Assembly (NCBI RefSeq): GCF_008329585.1
Contig: NZ_NPKP01000003.1
Coordinates: 558,001 to 622,000, forward strand
DNA length: 64,000 bases
From: Mycolicibacterium sp. P9-22
Lineage (GTDB): Bacteria > Actinomycetota > Actinomycetes > Mycobacteriales > Mycobacteriaceae
Direction of reading: 5' to 3'
A model generated the notes under the pieces. The model was not told where the DNA came from. It made no database searches and worked only from the letters and a program-made list of their open reading frames with translations. Shown piece by piece: positions 10,292-19,096 of this stretch. Both the position numbers and the translations under genes were made by a program. Each line of letters opens with the position of its first letter. The first letter of the stretch is position 1.

Positions 10292-11368
10292 TCAGCGGGA
10301 TCGCGGGAGTGGCCAGGTCCGCGCGGCCGTGGACAGACCGTCGATCAGCGCCGCGGTCGCCGGGCTGATGCCGTCGGCGTCGGGCATCCCGCTGCGCGGG
10401 CTCGTGCCGCGCACCCGTGCCGGCAGTTCGAGCTGCACGCCACCGCCGCGGGGCAGGTTCACCGGGTTGTCGGGGTGCAGCCCGCGCAGTTCCCGCGGCA
10501 TGGCGTCGAGGTCGGTGACCACGTGATGGCCGGGTACCCGAAGGTGTCCCGCCAGGTGTGCGGCGAGGTCACGGTTGCCGCCGCCGGCCAGCAGTTGGGT
10601 GCTGCGCCCGATGCGGCCGTAGCCGTGCAGCGAGATCACCGTGTCGACGTGGTCGAGGAATGCGGCGAGCTGCTCGGACTCCGCGGGCCGGTAGCGCCTG
10701 GAGGACAGATGGTGGGGATAGCGGTCGGGGTGGCGCACCAGGTAGAGCGACGCGCCGGACGCCCGGGCGGCCCGGTCGGCGATCACATCGGTCATCTGTT
10801 CCAGTCCGCCGCCGTGGATGGCCATGAACCCGAAACGGGAGGACAGGGTGCTGCTCTCCACGACGTCCGGGTCGGCGAGCAGTTCCGAAAGTGATTGTGG
10901 CGCAGGTGTATCGGTGGGGTCGCGGTGGGGCCAACTCGCCGGATCCCACCGGTGCAGGAACTCGAGCCAGCGCTGCGGCAGTCCGTGGTGGCGGGCGCCG
11001 TCGATGATCCGTTCCAGGTATCCGGGTCTGGGTGGTCCGGGTTCGACGCGCGGGTCGATGTAGACCCAGGCGGGGCCGGGCCCCGCGGCGGTGTGCACCA
11101 CCAGCTCGTCGCGGCGGTAGCGGACCGGGACACCTTCGGCGCTGTCGAGCACGCCCAGGTCGCGATCACTGAGCCGCCAGAGCACGCCGTGCACGACGGC
11201 GCCGTCGAACGGTTCCACGGTCGCCACCCCGCGCTCATTGATCAGCCAGTCATGATCGGCGAGGGTGGCCGGCCGGGGGTCGGTGGCGTCCGGGCAGCGC
11301 CGGGCCATCTGACGAACGCACAGGTTCGATCCGTATGCGAAGTACAGATGCGGCAGCACGTGATTCAC
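10292..11368 (-). CDS. Gamma-glutamylcyclotransferase / poly-gamma-glutamate hydrolase fusion
   Basis: 358 residues with two domains. Residues 7-130 form a gamma-glutamylcyclotransferase (GGCT/AIG2) fold: YFAYGSNL (9-16), and LDSAEGVPVRYRR with Glu79 as the likely catalytic acid. Residues 175-350 resemble phage-type poly-gamma-glutamate hydrolase (PghP, DUF867): IHGGGLE (184-190), ISLHGYGR (245-252) and VQLELPARVRG (311-321), with His185, Glu190 and His248 as probable zinc ligands. Together the domains could cut gamma-glutamyl peptides and cyclise the released glutamyl unit to 5-oxoproline; the coupling is inference. There is no signal peptide, so the protein is cytosolic. It starts 30 bases after mntH on the same strand. 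Confidence 0.8.
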   Translation of the reverse strand: MNHVLPHLYFAYGSNLCVRQMARRCPDATDPRPATLADHDWLINERGVATVEPFDGAVVHGVLWRLSDRDLGVLDSAEGVPVRYRRDELVVHTAAGPGPAWVYIDPRVEPGPPRPGYLERIIDGARHHGLPQRWLEFLHRWDPASWPHRDPTDTPAPQSLSELLADPDVVESSTLSSRFGFMAIHGGGLEQMTDVIADRAARASGASLYLVRHPDRYPHHLSSRRYRPAESEQLAAFLDHVDTVISLHGYGRIGRSTQLLAGGGNRDLAAHLAGHLRVPGHHVVTDLDAMPRELRGLHPDNPVNLPRGGGVQLELPARVRGTSPRSGMPDADGISPATAALIDGLSTAARTWPLPRSR

Positions 11369-11398
11369 CCCCGAGTCGCTGCGCTCCTGCCGGCTTCG

Positions 11399-12628
11399 TC
11401 AGCCCCGCACGGTCAGGTAGATCAGCACGACGTTCAGCACGGTGATGACACCGGCCACCAGCCAGCCTAGGGCCGTGGTCACCCGGTGGTTGATATCGGC
11501 ACCCATCAGGGCCCGGTTGCTGGTCAGCCGGATCAGCGGAATCAGTGCGAACGGGATGCCGAAGGACAGCACCACCTGCGAGAGCACCAGCGCGCGGCTG
11601 GGGTCCACCCCGATCGCGAGGATCACCAGCGCGGGGATGAGGGTGATCAGCCGGCGCAAGAGCAGCGGGTAGCTGCGCTTGATCAGCCCGGACATGATCA
11701 TGGCGCCTGCGTACGCGCCGACCGATGTCGAGGCCAGCCCGGATGCCAGCAGGCCGATCGCGAAGAACAGCGCGACCGTCGGGCCGAGCTGACTGCTGAC
11801 GGCGGCATGTGCGCCCTCGATGGAGTCGGTGTTCTCCATGCCCTGCAGGTTGGTGGCGGCGACCAGCAGCATCGCCAGGTTCACCGCGCCCGCGACCAGC
11901 ATGGCCAGGCCGACGTCGTACTTGGTGATGCGCAGCAGCCGTTTCCGGGCCGGTCCGGCGTCGGGGTGGCCGTGCCGGTCGCGGGCCAGCCCGGAGTGCA
12001 GGTACACCGCGTGCGGCATCACGGTGGCGCCCAGCATGGCGGTGGCCAGCAGCACGCTCTCGGCGCCGTCGAAACGCGGGACCAGACCGGATGCGACATC
12101 GGCGGCCGACGGCGGCGCCACGAAGAGGCTGGTGAGGAAGCCGATGGCGATGATCAGCAGCAGTCCGGTGATCACCCGCTCGAACATTCGCTGGCCACGG
12201 CGATTCTGAATCGCCAGCAGCCCCAGCGACACCGCGCCGGTGATGACACCACCGACCAGCAGCGGAAGGTCGAACAGCAGGTAGAGCGCTATCGCGCCGC
12301 CGACGATCTCGGCCAGATCGGTGGCCATGGCGACCAGCTCGGCCTGCAGCCAATAGGCGATGCGGGTCCGGGTGCGGGAATGATCGGCGACGGCCTCGGG
12401 CAGCGAGCGCCCGGTCACCAGGCCGAGCTTGGCCGACAGGAACTGCACGAGACCGGCCATGACGTTGGCCACCAGGATGACCCAGACCAGCAGGAAGCCG
12501 TACTGGGCGCCGGCGCTGACATTGGCGGCGACGTTTCCGGGGTCGACGTAGGCGATGGCCGCCACGAACGCCGGCCCGAGCAGAAACCACCCCGGCCGAA
12601 CCCGCGTGGGTGTTGTGTCTTGCAGCAC
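11399..12628 (-). CDS. mntH: Nramp-family divalent metal (Mn2+/Fe2+) importer MntH
   Basis: 409 residues, about eleven membrane helices. The family's metal-binding motifs are intact: DPGN (29-32) in helix 1 and MPHAVYLHS (204-212) in helix 6. It imports Mn2+ or Fe2+ with protons. A dyad resembling an IdeR/MntR operator lies 41 bases upstream, consistent with metal repression. As I recall, the orthologue in M. tuberculosis is Rv0924c, also followed on the same strand by the Rv0926c/Rv0927c-type genes found here upstream. It may be co-transcribed with the fusion gene downstream. Confidence 0.92.
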   Translation of the reverse strand: MLQDTTPTRVRPGWFLLGPAFVAAIAYVDPGNVAANVSAGAQYGFLLVWVILVANVMAGLVQFLSAKLGLVTGRSLPEAVADHSRTRTRIAYWLQAELVAMATDLAEIVGGAIALYLLFDLPLLVGGVITGAVSLGLLAIQNRRGQRMFERVITGLLLIIAIGFLTSLFVAPPSAADVASGLVPRFDGAESVLLATAMLGATVMPHAVYLHSGLARDRHGHPDAGPARKRLLRITKYDVGLAMLVAGAVNLAMLLVAATNLQGMENTDSIEGAHAAVSSQLGPTVALFFAIGLLASGLASTSVGAYAGAMIMSGLIKRSYPLLLRRLITLIPALVILAIGVDPSRALVLSQVVLSFGIPFALIPLIRLTSNRALMGADINHRVTTALGWLVAGVITVLNVVLIYLTVRG

Positions 12629-12668
12629 GCTTCCCCTTCTCCGCTATCCGGACTGACGAATAGAAAAG

Positions 12669-12687
12669 TTAGGGTAGCCGAAACCTT
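12669..12687. promoter_or_regulatory. IdeR/MntR-like operator upstream of mntH
   Basis: The 19-base sequence beginning TTAGGGTAGCC matches 12 of 19 positions of the IdeR box TTAGGTTAGGCTAACCTAA, with the left half nearly perfect. It lies 41 bases upstream of the mntH start in a 71-base gap. Either IdeR or MntR could bind, and which one is not decidable from sequence. Confidence 0.4.
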
Positions 12688-12699
12688 GCGTCAAGGCGA

Positions 12700-13776
12700 T
12701 CAGGGTGCTGCGTACAAACCCTTACCGGTGATCAGGGGCAGATCCAGTGTGGTGGTGATCCCCGGGGCCGCCGCGACGACGGCCGGTATCGCGTTGACGA
12801 CACGGGCCGCGGTGGCGACCAGGCCGGCATGGTTGTGGTCGCCCTTGCGGCTGCTCAAACACAGGTCCATGGCGTAGGACGGTTCGCCGGTGACCTCGAC
12901 GCGGTACGAGCCACCCTCCTGGGCGGGCTGGGGCCAGTCCGGGCACAGATCGTCACGTAACCGGGTGATGTGCTCGAGTACCACCGCGGGATGGCCGTCG
13001 ACCATGCCGCGTACCTCGAAACGCATGGCCGCGGTCGTGCCTTCGGCGATGTGGCCGGACGCGATCTCGAAATCCTCGGGGGCTGGGATCCGGATGTGGG
13101 TCTCGGTGACCTCATCGAGTTCGATGCCCAGCCCGGCGGCCAGCTGGCGCACCACCGAACCCCAGGCGAGGCTGAGCACGCCGGGTTGCAGCAGCATGGG
13201 CAGATCCTCGAGCGACTTGCCGAAGCCCATCACGTCGAACATCACGGTGGGGCTGTCATAGGTGGCGTAGTCGACGATCTCCATGCAGCGGATCTGCTCG
13301 ACGGTCTGGCAGGTACCCGCGAGGGCAAGGGGCAGAAGGTCATTGGCGAAACCGGGATCGATGCCGTTGACGAAAATGCTGGCGCCGCCCTCTGCTGCGG
13401 CTTTCTCGATCGGCGCCAGCAGTTCCGCAGGCAGCACCTGCCACGGGTACTGCAGGAAGACTGCCGCACTGGCCACCACATTCACGCCGGCCGCCAGGAT
13501 GCGGCGGTAATCCTCAAGAGCGTCGGGCAGCCGGTTGTCGGCCATCGCGGTGTACACGACGCAGTCCGGCTTGTCGGCGAGGATGGCGTCCAGGTCGGTG
13601 GTGGCCTTGATGCCGGTCGAAACATCAAGCCCGGCAAGCTCTCCGGCGTCCTTGCCGGCCTTGGCCTCCGAGGACACCCAGACGCCGGTGAGTTCGTACT
13701 GCGAATCGTTGATCAGCTGGGTCAGGGCGTGGCGGCCGACGTTTCCGGTGCCGATCGCGGCGACTCTGATGCTCAT
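12700..13776 (-). CDS. NAD(P)-binding amine-dehydrogenase/DapB-like oxidoreductase
   Basis: 358 residues. An N-terminal Rossmann fold (RVAAIGTGNVGRHAL, residues 4-18) and a C-terminal domain resemble dihydrodipicolinate reductase-like proteins such as 2,4-diaminopentanoate dehydrogenase. Many mycobacterial paralogues exist without assigned substrates. The length equals what I recall for Rv0926c. It follows the SDR gene by nine bases, so the two are an operon, probably behind the KstR-type box at 14642. A role in lipid or steroid-derived metabolite oxidation is suggested only by that context. Confidence 0.8.
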   Translation of the reverse strand: MSIRVAAIGTGNVGRHALTQLINDSQYELTGVWVSSEAKAGKDAGELAGLDVSTGIKATTDLDAILADKPDCVVYTAMADNRLPDALEDYRRILAAGVNVVASAAVFLQYPWQVLPAELLAPIEKAAAEGGASIFVNGIDPGFANDLLPLALAGTCQTVEQIRCMEIVDYATYDSPTVMFDVMGFGKSLEDLPMLLQPGVLSLAWGSVVRQLAAGLGIELDEVTETHIRIPAPEDFEIASGHIAEGTTAAMRFEVRGMVDGHPAVVLEHITRLRDDLCPDWPQPAQEGGSYRVEVTGEPSYAMDLCLSSRKGDHNHAGLVATAARVVNAIPAVVAAAPGITTTLDLPLITGKGLYAAP

Positions 13777-13785
13777 GTCGTTCCT

Positions 13786-14577
13786 TTACAGGTCGGGGAT
13801 GGGCAGATCGAGATTGGGGAAGGTGAGGCCGCCGTCGACCTCAAGGGTCTTGCCGGTCAGGTAGCCGCCGGCCGGCGACGCCAGATACACGGCGGCGGCG
13901 GCGATATCGCTCGGGTCGCCGAGGCGGCGCATCGGGGTGGCCTTCTCCATCGGGTCGCGCAACGCCTCGTTGGAGGCCACGATGTCCAGCGCGGAGGTGA
14001 GAATCGAGCCCGGCGCGATGGCGTTGACCCGGATGCGCGGGCAGAGATCCAGCGCGGACAGCCGGGTGTAGTGCGCGAGCGCGCCCTTGGCGGTGCCGTA
14101 TGCCGCGAACGCGCGTCCGGACAGCCGGCCCATCGTCGAGGTGATGTTGATGATCGATCCGCCGCCGGAATGCTCCAGCATCAGTGGCGCGGCGGCGACG
14201 GTCAGGGCGTGGGCGGTGCCGACGTTGAACGTGAACGCGTCCTTGAGATCCTTGGTGGACGTCTGCAGCAGGGGGCCGGGCATGGTGCCGCCGACGTTGT
14301 TGACGACGATGTCTAGTTTTCCGAACGCCTCGACGGCCTGGGCTGCCAGTGCCGCGGTGGACTCCGGATGGGCGAGGTCGGCGACCACCACATGGGCGCG
14401 TCTGCCGACCGCGGCAACCTGTTCGGCGACCTCTTCCAATTGTGACCGGGTGCGGGCCGCGATCACCACATCTGCACCGGCTTCCGCGAATGCGACGGCG
14501 ATGGCGGCACCCAGTCCGCGACCGGCCCCGGTGACCACGGCCACCTGATCATCGAGCCGGAATTTGTCCAGAATCAT
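13786..14577 (-). CDS. Short-chain dehydrogenase/reductase (Rv0927c-like)
   Basis: 263 residues from the ATG at 14577, which has GAGGCAGG directly upstream; the open frame continues to 14649 but that extension would cross the operator. Classic SDR motifs: GAGRGLG (cofactor loop, about 17-23), NNVGG, catalytic Ser-Tyr-Lys with INITST and YGTAKGALA, and NAIAPGSI. The length equals that recalled for Rv0927c. First gene of a two-gene operon with the Rv0926c-like oxidoreductase. The KstR-type box 65 bases upstream suggests induction with steroid or lipid catabolism. Confidence 0.88.
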   Translation of the reverse strand: MILDKFRLDDQVAVVTGAGRGLGAAIAVAFAEAGADVVIAARTRSQLEEVAEQVAAVGRRAHVVVADLAHPESTAALAAQAVEAFGKLDIVVNNVGGTMPGPLLQTSTKDLKDAFTFNVGTAHALTVAAAPLMLEHSGGGSIINITSTMGRLSGRAFAAYGTAKGALAHYTRLSALDLCPRIRVNAIAPGSILTSALDIVASNEALRDPMEKATPMRRLGDPSDIAAAAVYLASPAGGYLTGKTLEVDGGLTFPNLDLPIPDL

Positions 14578-14972
14578 GCCTGCCTCATTTCTGCTGTCGG
14601 CGTCACCGTAGCAAGGCGACCTGCATCCCGGGCGACTTTTCTGTAACACGTTCTAGTATTGGCGGTGGCTGACAGTTCTCGGCAAATCGGTGGCGCCGGG
14701 GGGACCGTGATCGCATGTTCGTGTCCGCCGGGTGCCGCGCCCATTCGGCGTGCGCTCTGACTGCGAGGCGCGCGGCGGCCGAGAATTGTTCACGAATATC
14801 CGGCGAATGCATCCGTGCTGCTGGACGCTTCGCCTGACGCGTTCAGCCTTCAACGTGGCCTGAACATCCCGTTTTGCTGCTCAGGCGCTGTTCAGTGGCG
14901 TTGACAAGTCGGCATCCAGGGCTTCCTGCCGCATCCGGGAGTGGCGAAAGCATTTGGTGCAGAGCGTCATTC
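14578..14972. other. 395-base non-coding stretch between SDR operon and tRNA-Ile
   Basis: Open frames here are short and lack ribosome sites or recognisable protein features. Contents I can support: the KstR-type box at 14642-14655 and a TTGACA hexamer at 14901-14906, about 70 bases before the tRNA, without a convincing partner -10. Nothing else is recognised. Confidence 0.5.
14642..14655. promoter_or_regulatory. KstR-type operator
   Basis: TGTAACACGTTCTA fits the KstR consensus TNNAACNNGTTNNA at all eight defined positions. It is 65 bases upstream of the Rv0927c-like SDR start. KstR represses cholesterol and lipid catabolism genes in mycobacteria. A second box of this type is at 51896. Confidence 0.65.
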
Positions 14973-15046
14973 GCTCCGGTAGCTCAGTTGGTGAGAGCGG
15001 GACCCTTATAAGGTCCAGGTCGAGGGTTCAATTCCCTCTCGGAGCA
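14973..15046 (+). tRNA. tRNA-Ile (anticodon UAU)
   Basis: Full cloverleaf: acceptor GCTCCGG/TCGGAGC (closing G-U pair), D-arm GCTC/GAGC, anticodon stem GGACC/GGTCC around the loop CTTATAA (anticodon TAT), variable AGGTC, and T-arm GAGGG/CCCTC with loop TTCAATT. Discriminator A at 15046; CCA is not encoded. It reads AUA, which most bacteria read with a lysidine-modified CAU tRNA. Confidence 0.93.
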
Positions 15047-15108
15047 CGTTTTCACCAATATTGCTGCTGGAACACGGATCTCGGGTAGCCAAGGCTCGCG
15101 CGGCGCCG

Positions 15109-16044
15109 CTACTTCTTGGCGGCGGCCTTCTTCGCGGGCGCCTTCTTGGCCGGCGCTTTCTTGGCGGCAGCCTTTTTCGCCGGTGCCTTCTTGGCGGGCG
15201 CTTTCTCGGGATCGGCCTTTTTGGACGCTGCGGCCTTGTTCGACGAACCGGAACCGCGGGCCTTCACGCTGGCCTCGAGCTTGGCCAGCAGGTCCGACAC
15301 ATCCTCGGTGGACTCATCCAGGTCGGTGGGCTGCTCCTCGACCGTGAAGGCCTCGCCACCTTCCAGTTTCGCCTGCACCAGCTCGTGCAGCTGTTCCTGG
15401 TAATCATCGCGGAACTGATCGGGCTTGAAATCGTCGGTCATCGACTCGACCACCTGCCCGGCCATCTTGAGCTCGGCGGGTTTTATGTCGACGTCCTTGT
15501 CCAGCGACGGGAAATCCGGGTCGCGAATCTCGTCGGGCCACAGCAGCGTGTGGATCACCATGACATCGCGCTTGCTGAAATCCTTGACCCGCAGGGCCGC
15601 CAGCCGGGTCTTGTTGCGCAGCGCAAAATGCACGATCGCCACCCGGTCGGTCTCGGCCAGCGTCTTGGCGAGCAGCACATATGATTTCGTGGACTTGGAG
15701 TCCGGTTCCAGGAAATAGCTCTTGTCGTACATCATCGGGTCGAGCTGATCGGCCGGCACGAACTCGACGACCTCTATCTCGCGGCTGCGTTCCTCGGGCA
15801 GCGTGGCGATGTCCTCATCGGTGATGATCACCGTCTGCCCGTCATCGGAGTCGTACGCGCGGGCGATGTCGCGGTATTCGACCACCTCGCCGCACACCTC
15901 GCAGGTCCGCTTGTAACGGATTCGCCCGTTGTCCTTGGCGTGCACCTGATGGAACTTGATGTCATGGTCCTCGGTCGCGCTGTAGACCTTGACCGGCACG
16001 TTGACCAGACCGAAGGAGACCGAGCCCTTCCAGATTGACCGCAT
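15109..16044 (-). CDS. ku: DNA end-binding protein Ku
   Basis: 311 residues from the ATG at 16044 (MRSIWKGSVSFGLVNVPVKV is the canonical bacterial Ku start). The open frame continues upstream to 16344, but that part is antisense to ligD. A Ku core barrel spans about 1-255, with the zinc-finger-like CEVCGEVVEY. The last 60 residues are Lys/Ala/Pro-rich repeats (PAKKAPAKK and AAAKK units), an extended basic tail known in some mycobacterial Ku proteins to bind DNA. It threads onto broken ends and recruits LigD, encoded divergently 54 bases away. Confidence 0.96.
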   Translation of the reverse strand: MRSIWKGSVSFGLVNVPVKVYSATEDHDIKFHQVHAKDNGRIRYKRTCEVCGEVVEYRDIARAYDSDDGQTVIITDEDIATLPEERSREIEVVEFVPADQLDPMMYDKSYFLEPDSKSTKSYVLLAKTLAETDRVAIVHFALRNKTRLAALRVKDFSKRDVMVIHTLLWPDEIRDPDFPSLDKDVDIKPAELKMAGQVVESMTDDFKPDQFRDDYQEQLHELVQAKLEGGEAFTVEEQPTDLDESTEDVSDLLAKLEASVKARGSGSSNKAAASKKADPEKAPAKKAPAKKAAAKKAPAKKAPAKKAAAKK

Positions 16045-16098
16045 ATGCAACGGTAACAGCGGGTGCTGGCCTCGGGTGGCGGGTGGGAATAACCTCGT

Positions 16099-18411
16099 GT
16101 GGTGGAGCGCAGCGGCCGCGTCAAATTGACCAATCCCGACAAGGTGCTCTACCCCGCCACGGGTACGACCAAGGCCGAGGTGTTCGACTATTACCTGGCT
16201 ATCGCCGACGCGATGGTTCCGCACATCGCCGGGCGGCCGGTCACCCGGAAACGCTGGCCCAACGGCGTCGAAGCGCCGGAGTTCTTCGAGAAGCAACTGG
16301 CGTCCTCCGCCCCGGACTGGCTGCAGCGGGGTTCGGTGACGCACCGGTCGGGGACGACGACCTACCCGATCATCGACACCCGCGAAGGGCTGGCCTGGAT
16401 CGCCCAGCAGGCGTCACTCGAGGTGCACGTTCCGCAGTGGCGGTTCGACGCGGACGGAAATCCCGGCCCGGCGACCCGCATCGTCTTCGATCTCGACCCC
16501 GGCGAAGGCGTGTCGTTTCGGCAACTCTGCGAGGTCGCCCATGAGGTACGCGGGTACGTCGAGGACATCGGCCTGACGGCCTACCCGCTGACCAGCGGCA
16601 GCAAGGGTTTGCACCTCTACGTCCCGCTGGCCGACCCGGTGAGCTCGCAAGGCGCCTCGGTGCTGGCCAAGCGGATCGCCGTGCAGCTGGAGAAGGCCAT
16701 GCCCAAGCAGGTCACGGCCACCATGACCAAGAGCCTGCGCTCGGGCAAGGTGTTCCTGGACTGGAGCCAGAACAGCGCCGCCAAGACCACCATCGCGCCG
16801 TACTCGATGCGCGGCAGGGAGGAGCCGACGGTCGCGGCACCGCGGACCTGGGAAGAGATCGAGGACCCCGGCCTGCGGCATCTGCGCTTCGACGAGGTGC
16901 TTGCGCGGGTGGAACGCGACGGCGATCTGCTCGAAGGTCTTGACGAAAGCGCACCGCTGCCAGACAAACTCACCACCTACCGGAGCATGCGTGACGCGGG
17001 CAAGACGCCCGAACCGGTGCCGCGCAAGGCCCCGGCGACCGGCAACGACGACACCTTCGTCATCCAGGAGCACCACGCGCGCCGGCTGCACTACGACTTC
17101 CGGCTGGAACGCAACGGGGTGTTGGTGTCCTGGGCGGTCCCGAAGAACCTGCCCGAGACCACCTCGGTCAACCACCTGGCCGTGCACACCGAGGATCACC
17201 CGCTGGAGTACGCCACCTTCGAGGGCTCGATTCCCAAGGGCGAGTACGGCGGAGGCGAGGTGATCGTGTGGGATTCGGGCACGTATGAGACCGAGAAGTT
17301 CCGTGATCCCGGGGTGGACGGCGACAGCGTCGACGGCAAAAAAGGAGAGGTGATCGTCACCCTGCACGGCTCGAAAATCAAGGGTCGCTATGCGTTGATC
17401 CAGACCGGCGGCAAGAACTGGCTGGCGCACCGGATGAAGGAACAACCCGTCGTATCGGAGGGCAGGAGCGCAGCGACCCGGGATTTGGCACAGGCCCAGG
17501 ACCTGGCTCCGATGCTGGCCACCCACGGGTCGGTGGCGAAGCTGACCCCGGTCGTTTGGGCGTTCGAGGGCAAGTGGGACGGCTACCGGTTGCTGGTCGA
17601 TGCCGATCACGGCGATCTGCTGCTGCGCACGCGCAGCGGCCGCGACGTCACCGCGGAGTACCCCCAGCTGCGGGCGCTGGCCGCCGATCTGGCAGACCAT
17701 CACGTGATCCTCGACGGTGAGGTGGTCGCGCTGGACTCCGCGGGGGTGCCGAGCTTCGGTGAGATGCAGAACCGGGCCCGGTCCACCCGCGTCGAGTTCT
17801 GGGCCTTCGACATTCTGCAGATCGACGGGCGATCCCTGTTGCGGGCCAAGTACTCCGACCGGCGCAAGCTGCTCGAAACGCTCGCCCGGGGTGGCGGACT
17901 CATCGTCCCCGAACAACTCCCCGGCAGCGGAGCCGAGGCGCTCGAGTACGCGCGCGAGCACGGCTACGAGGGCGTGGTGGCCAAGAAACGGGACTCCACC
18001 TACCAGCCGGGCCGGCGCTCGCAGTCGTGGGTCAAGGACAAGCTCTGGCGGACACAGGAAGTCGTGATCGGCGGATGGCGCGCGGGAGAGGGCGGACGCA
18101 CCAGCGGGATCGGGGCACTGGTCGTCGGGGTTCCCGGTGATGACGGCCTGCACTTCGCCGGCCGCGTCGGCACCGGGTTCACCGAGAAGATGCTCAAAGA
18201 TCTGCGGGCGACGTTGAAACCGCTGGAAACCGCGGAATCACCTTTCGCCGCAAAGCTTTCCGGACCCGACGCGAAGGGTGTCACGTTCGTGCGCCCGGAG
18301 CTGGTGGGGGAGGTGCGCTACAGCGAGCGCACCTCGGACGGCCGGTTGCGACAGCCCAGTTGGCGGGGGTTGCGGCCCGACAAGTCGCCGGACGAGGTGG
18401 TGTGGGAATGA
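16099..18411 (+). CDS. ligD: ATP-dependent end-joining DNA ligase LigD (POL-PE-LIG)
   Basis: 770 residues in mycobacterial domain order. The polymerase/primase domain (about 5-290) has catalytic Asp131 and Asp133 in FDLDPG. The 3'-phosphoesterase domain (about 315-455) has QEHHARRLHYDFRLE. The ATP ligase domain (about 475-765) has adenylated Lys492 in EGKWDGYR and LDGEVVALD. With Ku it carries out non-homologous end joining. Start: GTG at 16099 or the next codon GTG at 16102. The 54-base gap to ku must carry both promoters. The length is close to M. tuberculosis LigD (759 residues as I recall). Confidence 0.96.
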   Translation: MVERSGRVKLTNPDKVLYPATGTTKAEVFDYYLAIADAMVPHIAGRPVTRKRWPNGVEAPEFFEKQLASSAPDWLQRGSVTHRSGTTTYPIIDTREGLAWIAQQASLEVHVPQWRFDADGNPGPATRIVFDLDPGEGVSFRQLCEVAHEVRGYVEDIGLTAYPLTSGSKGLHLYVPLADPVSSQGASVLAKRIAVQLEKAMPKQVTATMTKSLRSGKVFLDWSQNSAAKTTIAPYSMRGREEPTVAAPRTWEEIEDPGLRHLRFDEVLARVERDGDLLEGLDESAPLPDKLTTYRSMRDAGKTPEPVPRKAPATGNDDTFVIQEHHARRLHYDFRLERNGVLVSWAVPKNLPETTSVNHLAVHTEDHPLEYATFEGSIPKGEYGGGEVIVWDSGTYETEKFRDPGVDGDSVDGKKGEVIVTLHGSKIKGRYALIQTGGKNWLAHRMKEQPVVSEGRSAATRDLAQAQDLAPMLATHGSVAKLTPVVWAFEGKWDGYRLLVDADHGDLLLRTRSGRDVTAEYPQLRALAADLADHHVILDGEVVALDSAGVPSFGEMQNRARSTRVEFWAFDILQIDGRSLLRAKYSDRRKLLETLARGGGLIVPEQLPGSGAEALEYAREHGYEGVVAKKRDSTYQPGRRSQSWVKDKLWRTQEVVIGGWRAGEGGRTSGIGALVVGVPGDDGLHFAGRVGTGFTEKMLKDLRATLKPLETAESPFAAKLSGPDAKGVTFVRPELVGEVRYSERTSDGRLRQPSWRGLRPDKSPDEVVWE

Positions 18412-18419
18412 GTCAGCGC

Positions 18420-19061
18420 CTACTGTCTGGCACCTGACCCGGCCGCACGCACATCGGCGACATCGGCGCGTAAGGCGTTGGTCAAGATGGCGATGATCTC
18501 GTCGTGCGACAGTGCGGACTGGCCTTCGGCAAGCGCTCTTTCGCGGTCTGCCGCGAGTGCGAACAGAATTGTGCTCATGGCCCCGATCTGCCGGCGCCGC
18601 ACGGACGCCGAGAGATGGGTCAAGCGCGCCGCCATGAGATCTGTCAGCTTCTTGGTGGCCGTCCATTCCCCCTTTCCGCGCAACCACTCGACGATGACGG
18701 GATGGGCCCGCACTTGTTCTGCGAACCTGGCGTAGTGGGTCGATCCCTGTTCATAGGGGGTGATCAGCATGGGTTCGGCGAGAATCCGCACCAGTTGGGG
18801 CAGGCCGGGATCGGTTCCGATCGACTCGGTGAGAAGGCGACTGCGCCGCTGCTCCATCGCCCCCGTGCGCTGGTCGACCACGAACTGGATGAGACCGTCG
18901 CGGGAACCGAAGTGATAGTTGACCGCTGAGTTGTTGCGTTGGCCGGCGGCGATGGCGATGTCTCGCAACGGCACTGCCGCCCCTCGCTCCGCGATCAGGA
19001 CTTCCGCTGCCAGGAGTAGCCGCTGACGGGGGTGGTCGCGCTGATCCGAGGGCGTGCTCAT
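18420..19061 (-). CDS. TetR-family regulator of the KshA-like gene
   Basis: 213 residues from the ATG at 19061; upstream in-frame ATGs at 19112 and 19097 lie in the promoter region and are less likely. The N-terminal HTH contains RQRLLLAAEVLIAERG and YHFGSRDGLIQFVV. The rest is a helical ligand-binding domain. Divergent from the KshA-like/SDR operon, with a TTAAGC-N6-GCTTAA dyad between them inside the oxygenase promoter, so it probably represses both directions until a ligand, perhaps a steroid intermediate, binds. Confidence 0.85.
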   Translation of the reverse strand: MSTPSDQRDHPRQRLLLAAEVLIAERGAAVPLRDIAIAAGQRNNSAVNYHFGSRDGLIQFVVDQRTGAMEQRRSRLLTESIGTDPGLPQLVRILAEPMLITPYEQGSTHYARFAEQVRAHPVIVEWLRGKGEWTATKKLTDLMAARLTHLSASVRRRQIGAMSTILFALAADRERALAEGQSALSHDEIIAILTNALRADVADVRAAGSGARQ

Positions 19062-19096
19062 GAAGCCATTCAAGCATGGGTATTTGAGTGCACACA

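Noticed and set aside
11486..12877. 463-codon plus-strand frame opposite mntH, and a 446-codon frame on the same strand at 11250-12590
   Set aside because: MntH has the full Nramp motifs in its frame; the other translations are rich in Arg, Gln and Gly without domains.
15109..15230. Repetitive GC-rich stretch considered as a DNA repeat array
   Set aside because: It is the Lys/Ala/Pro codon repetition of the Ku tail, in frame and without spacer structure.
16045..16344. Extra 100 residues at the N-terminus of Ku
   Set aside because: The extension is antisense to ligD and bacterial Ku starts at MRSIWKGSVSFG, which is preceded by an ATG here.
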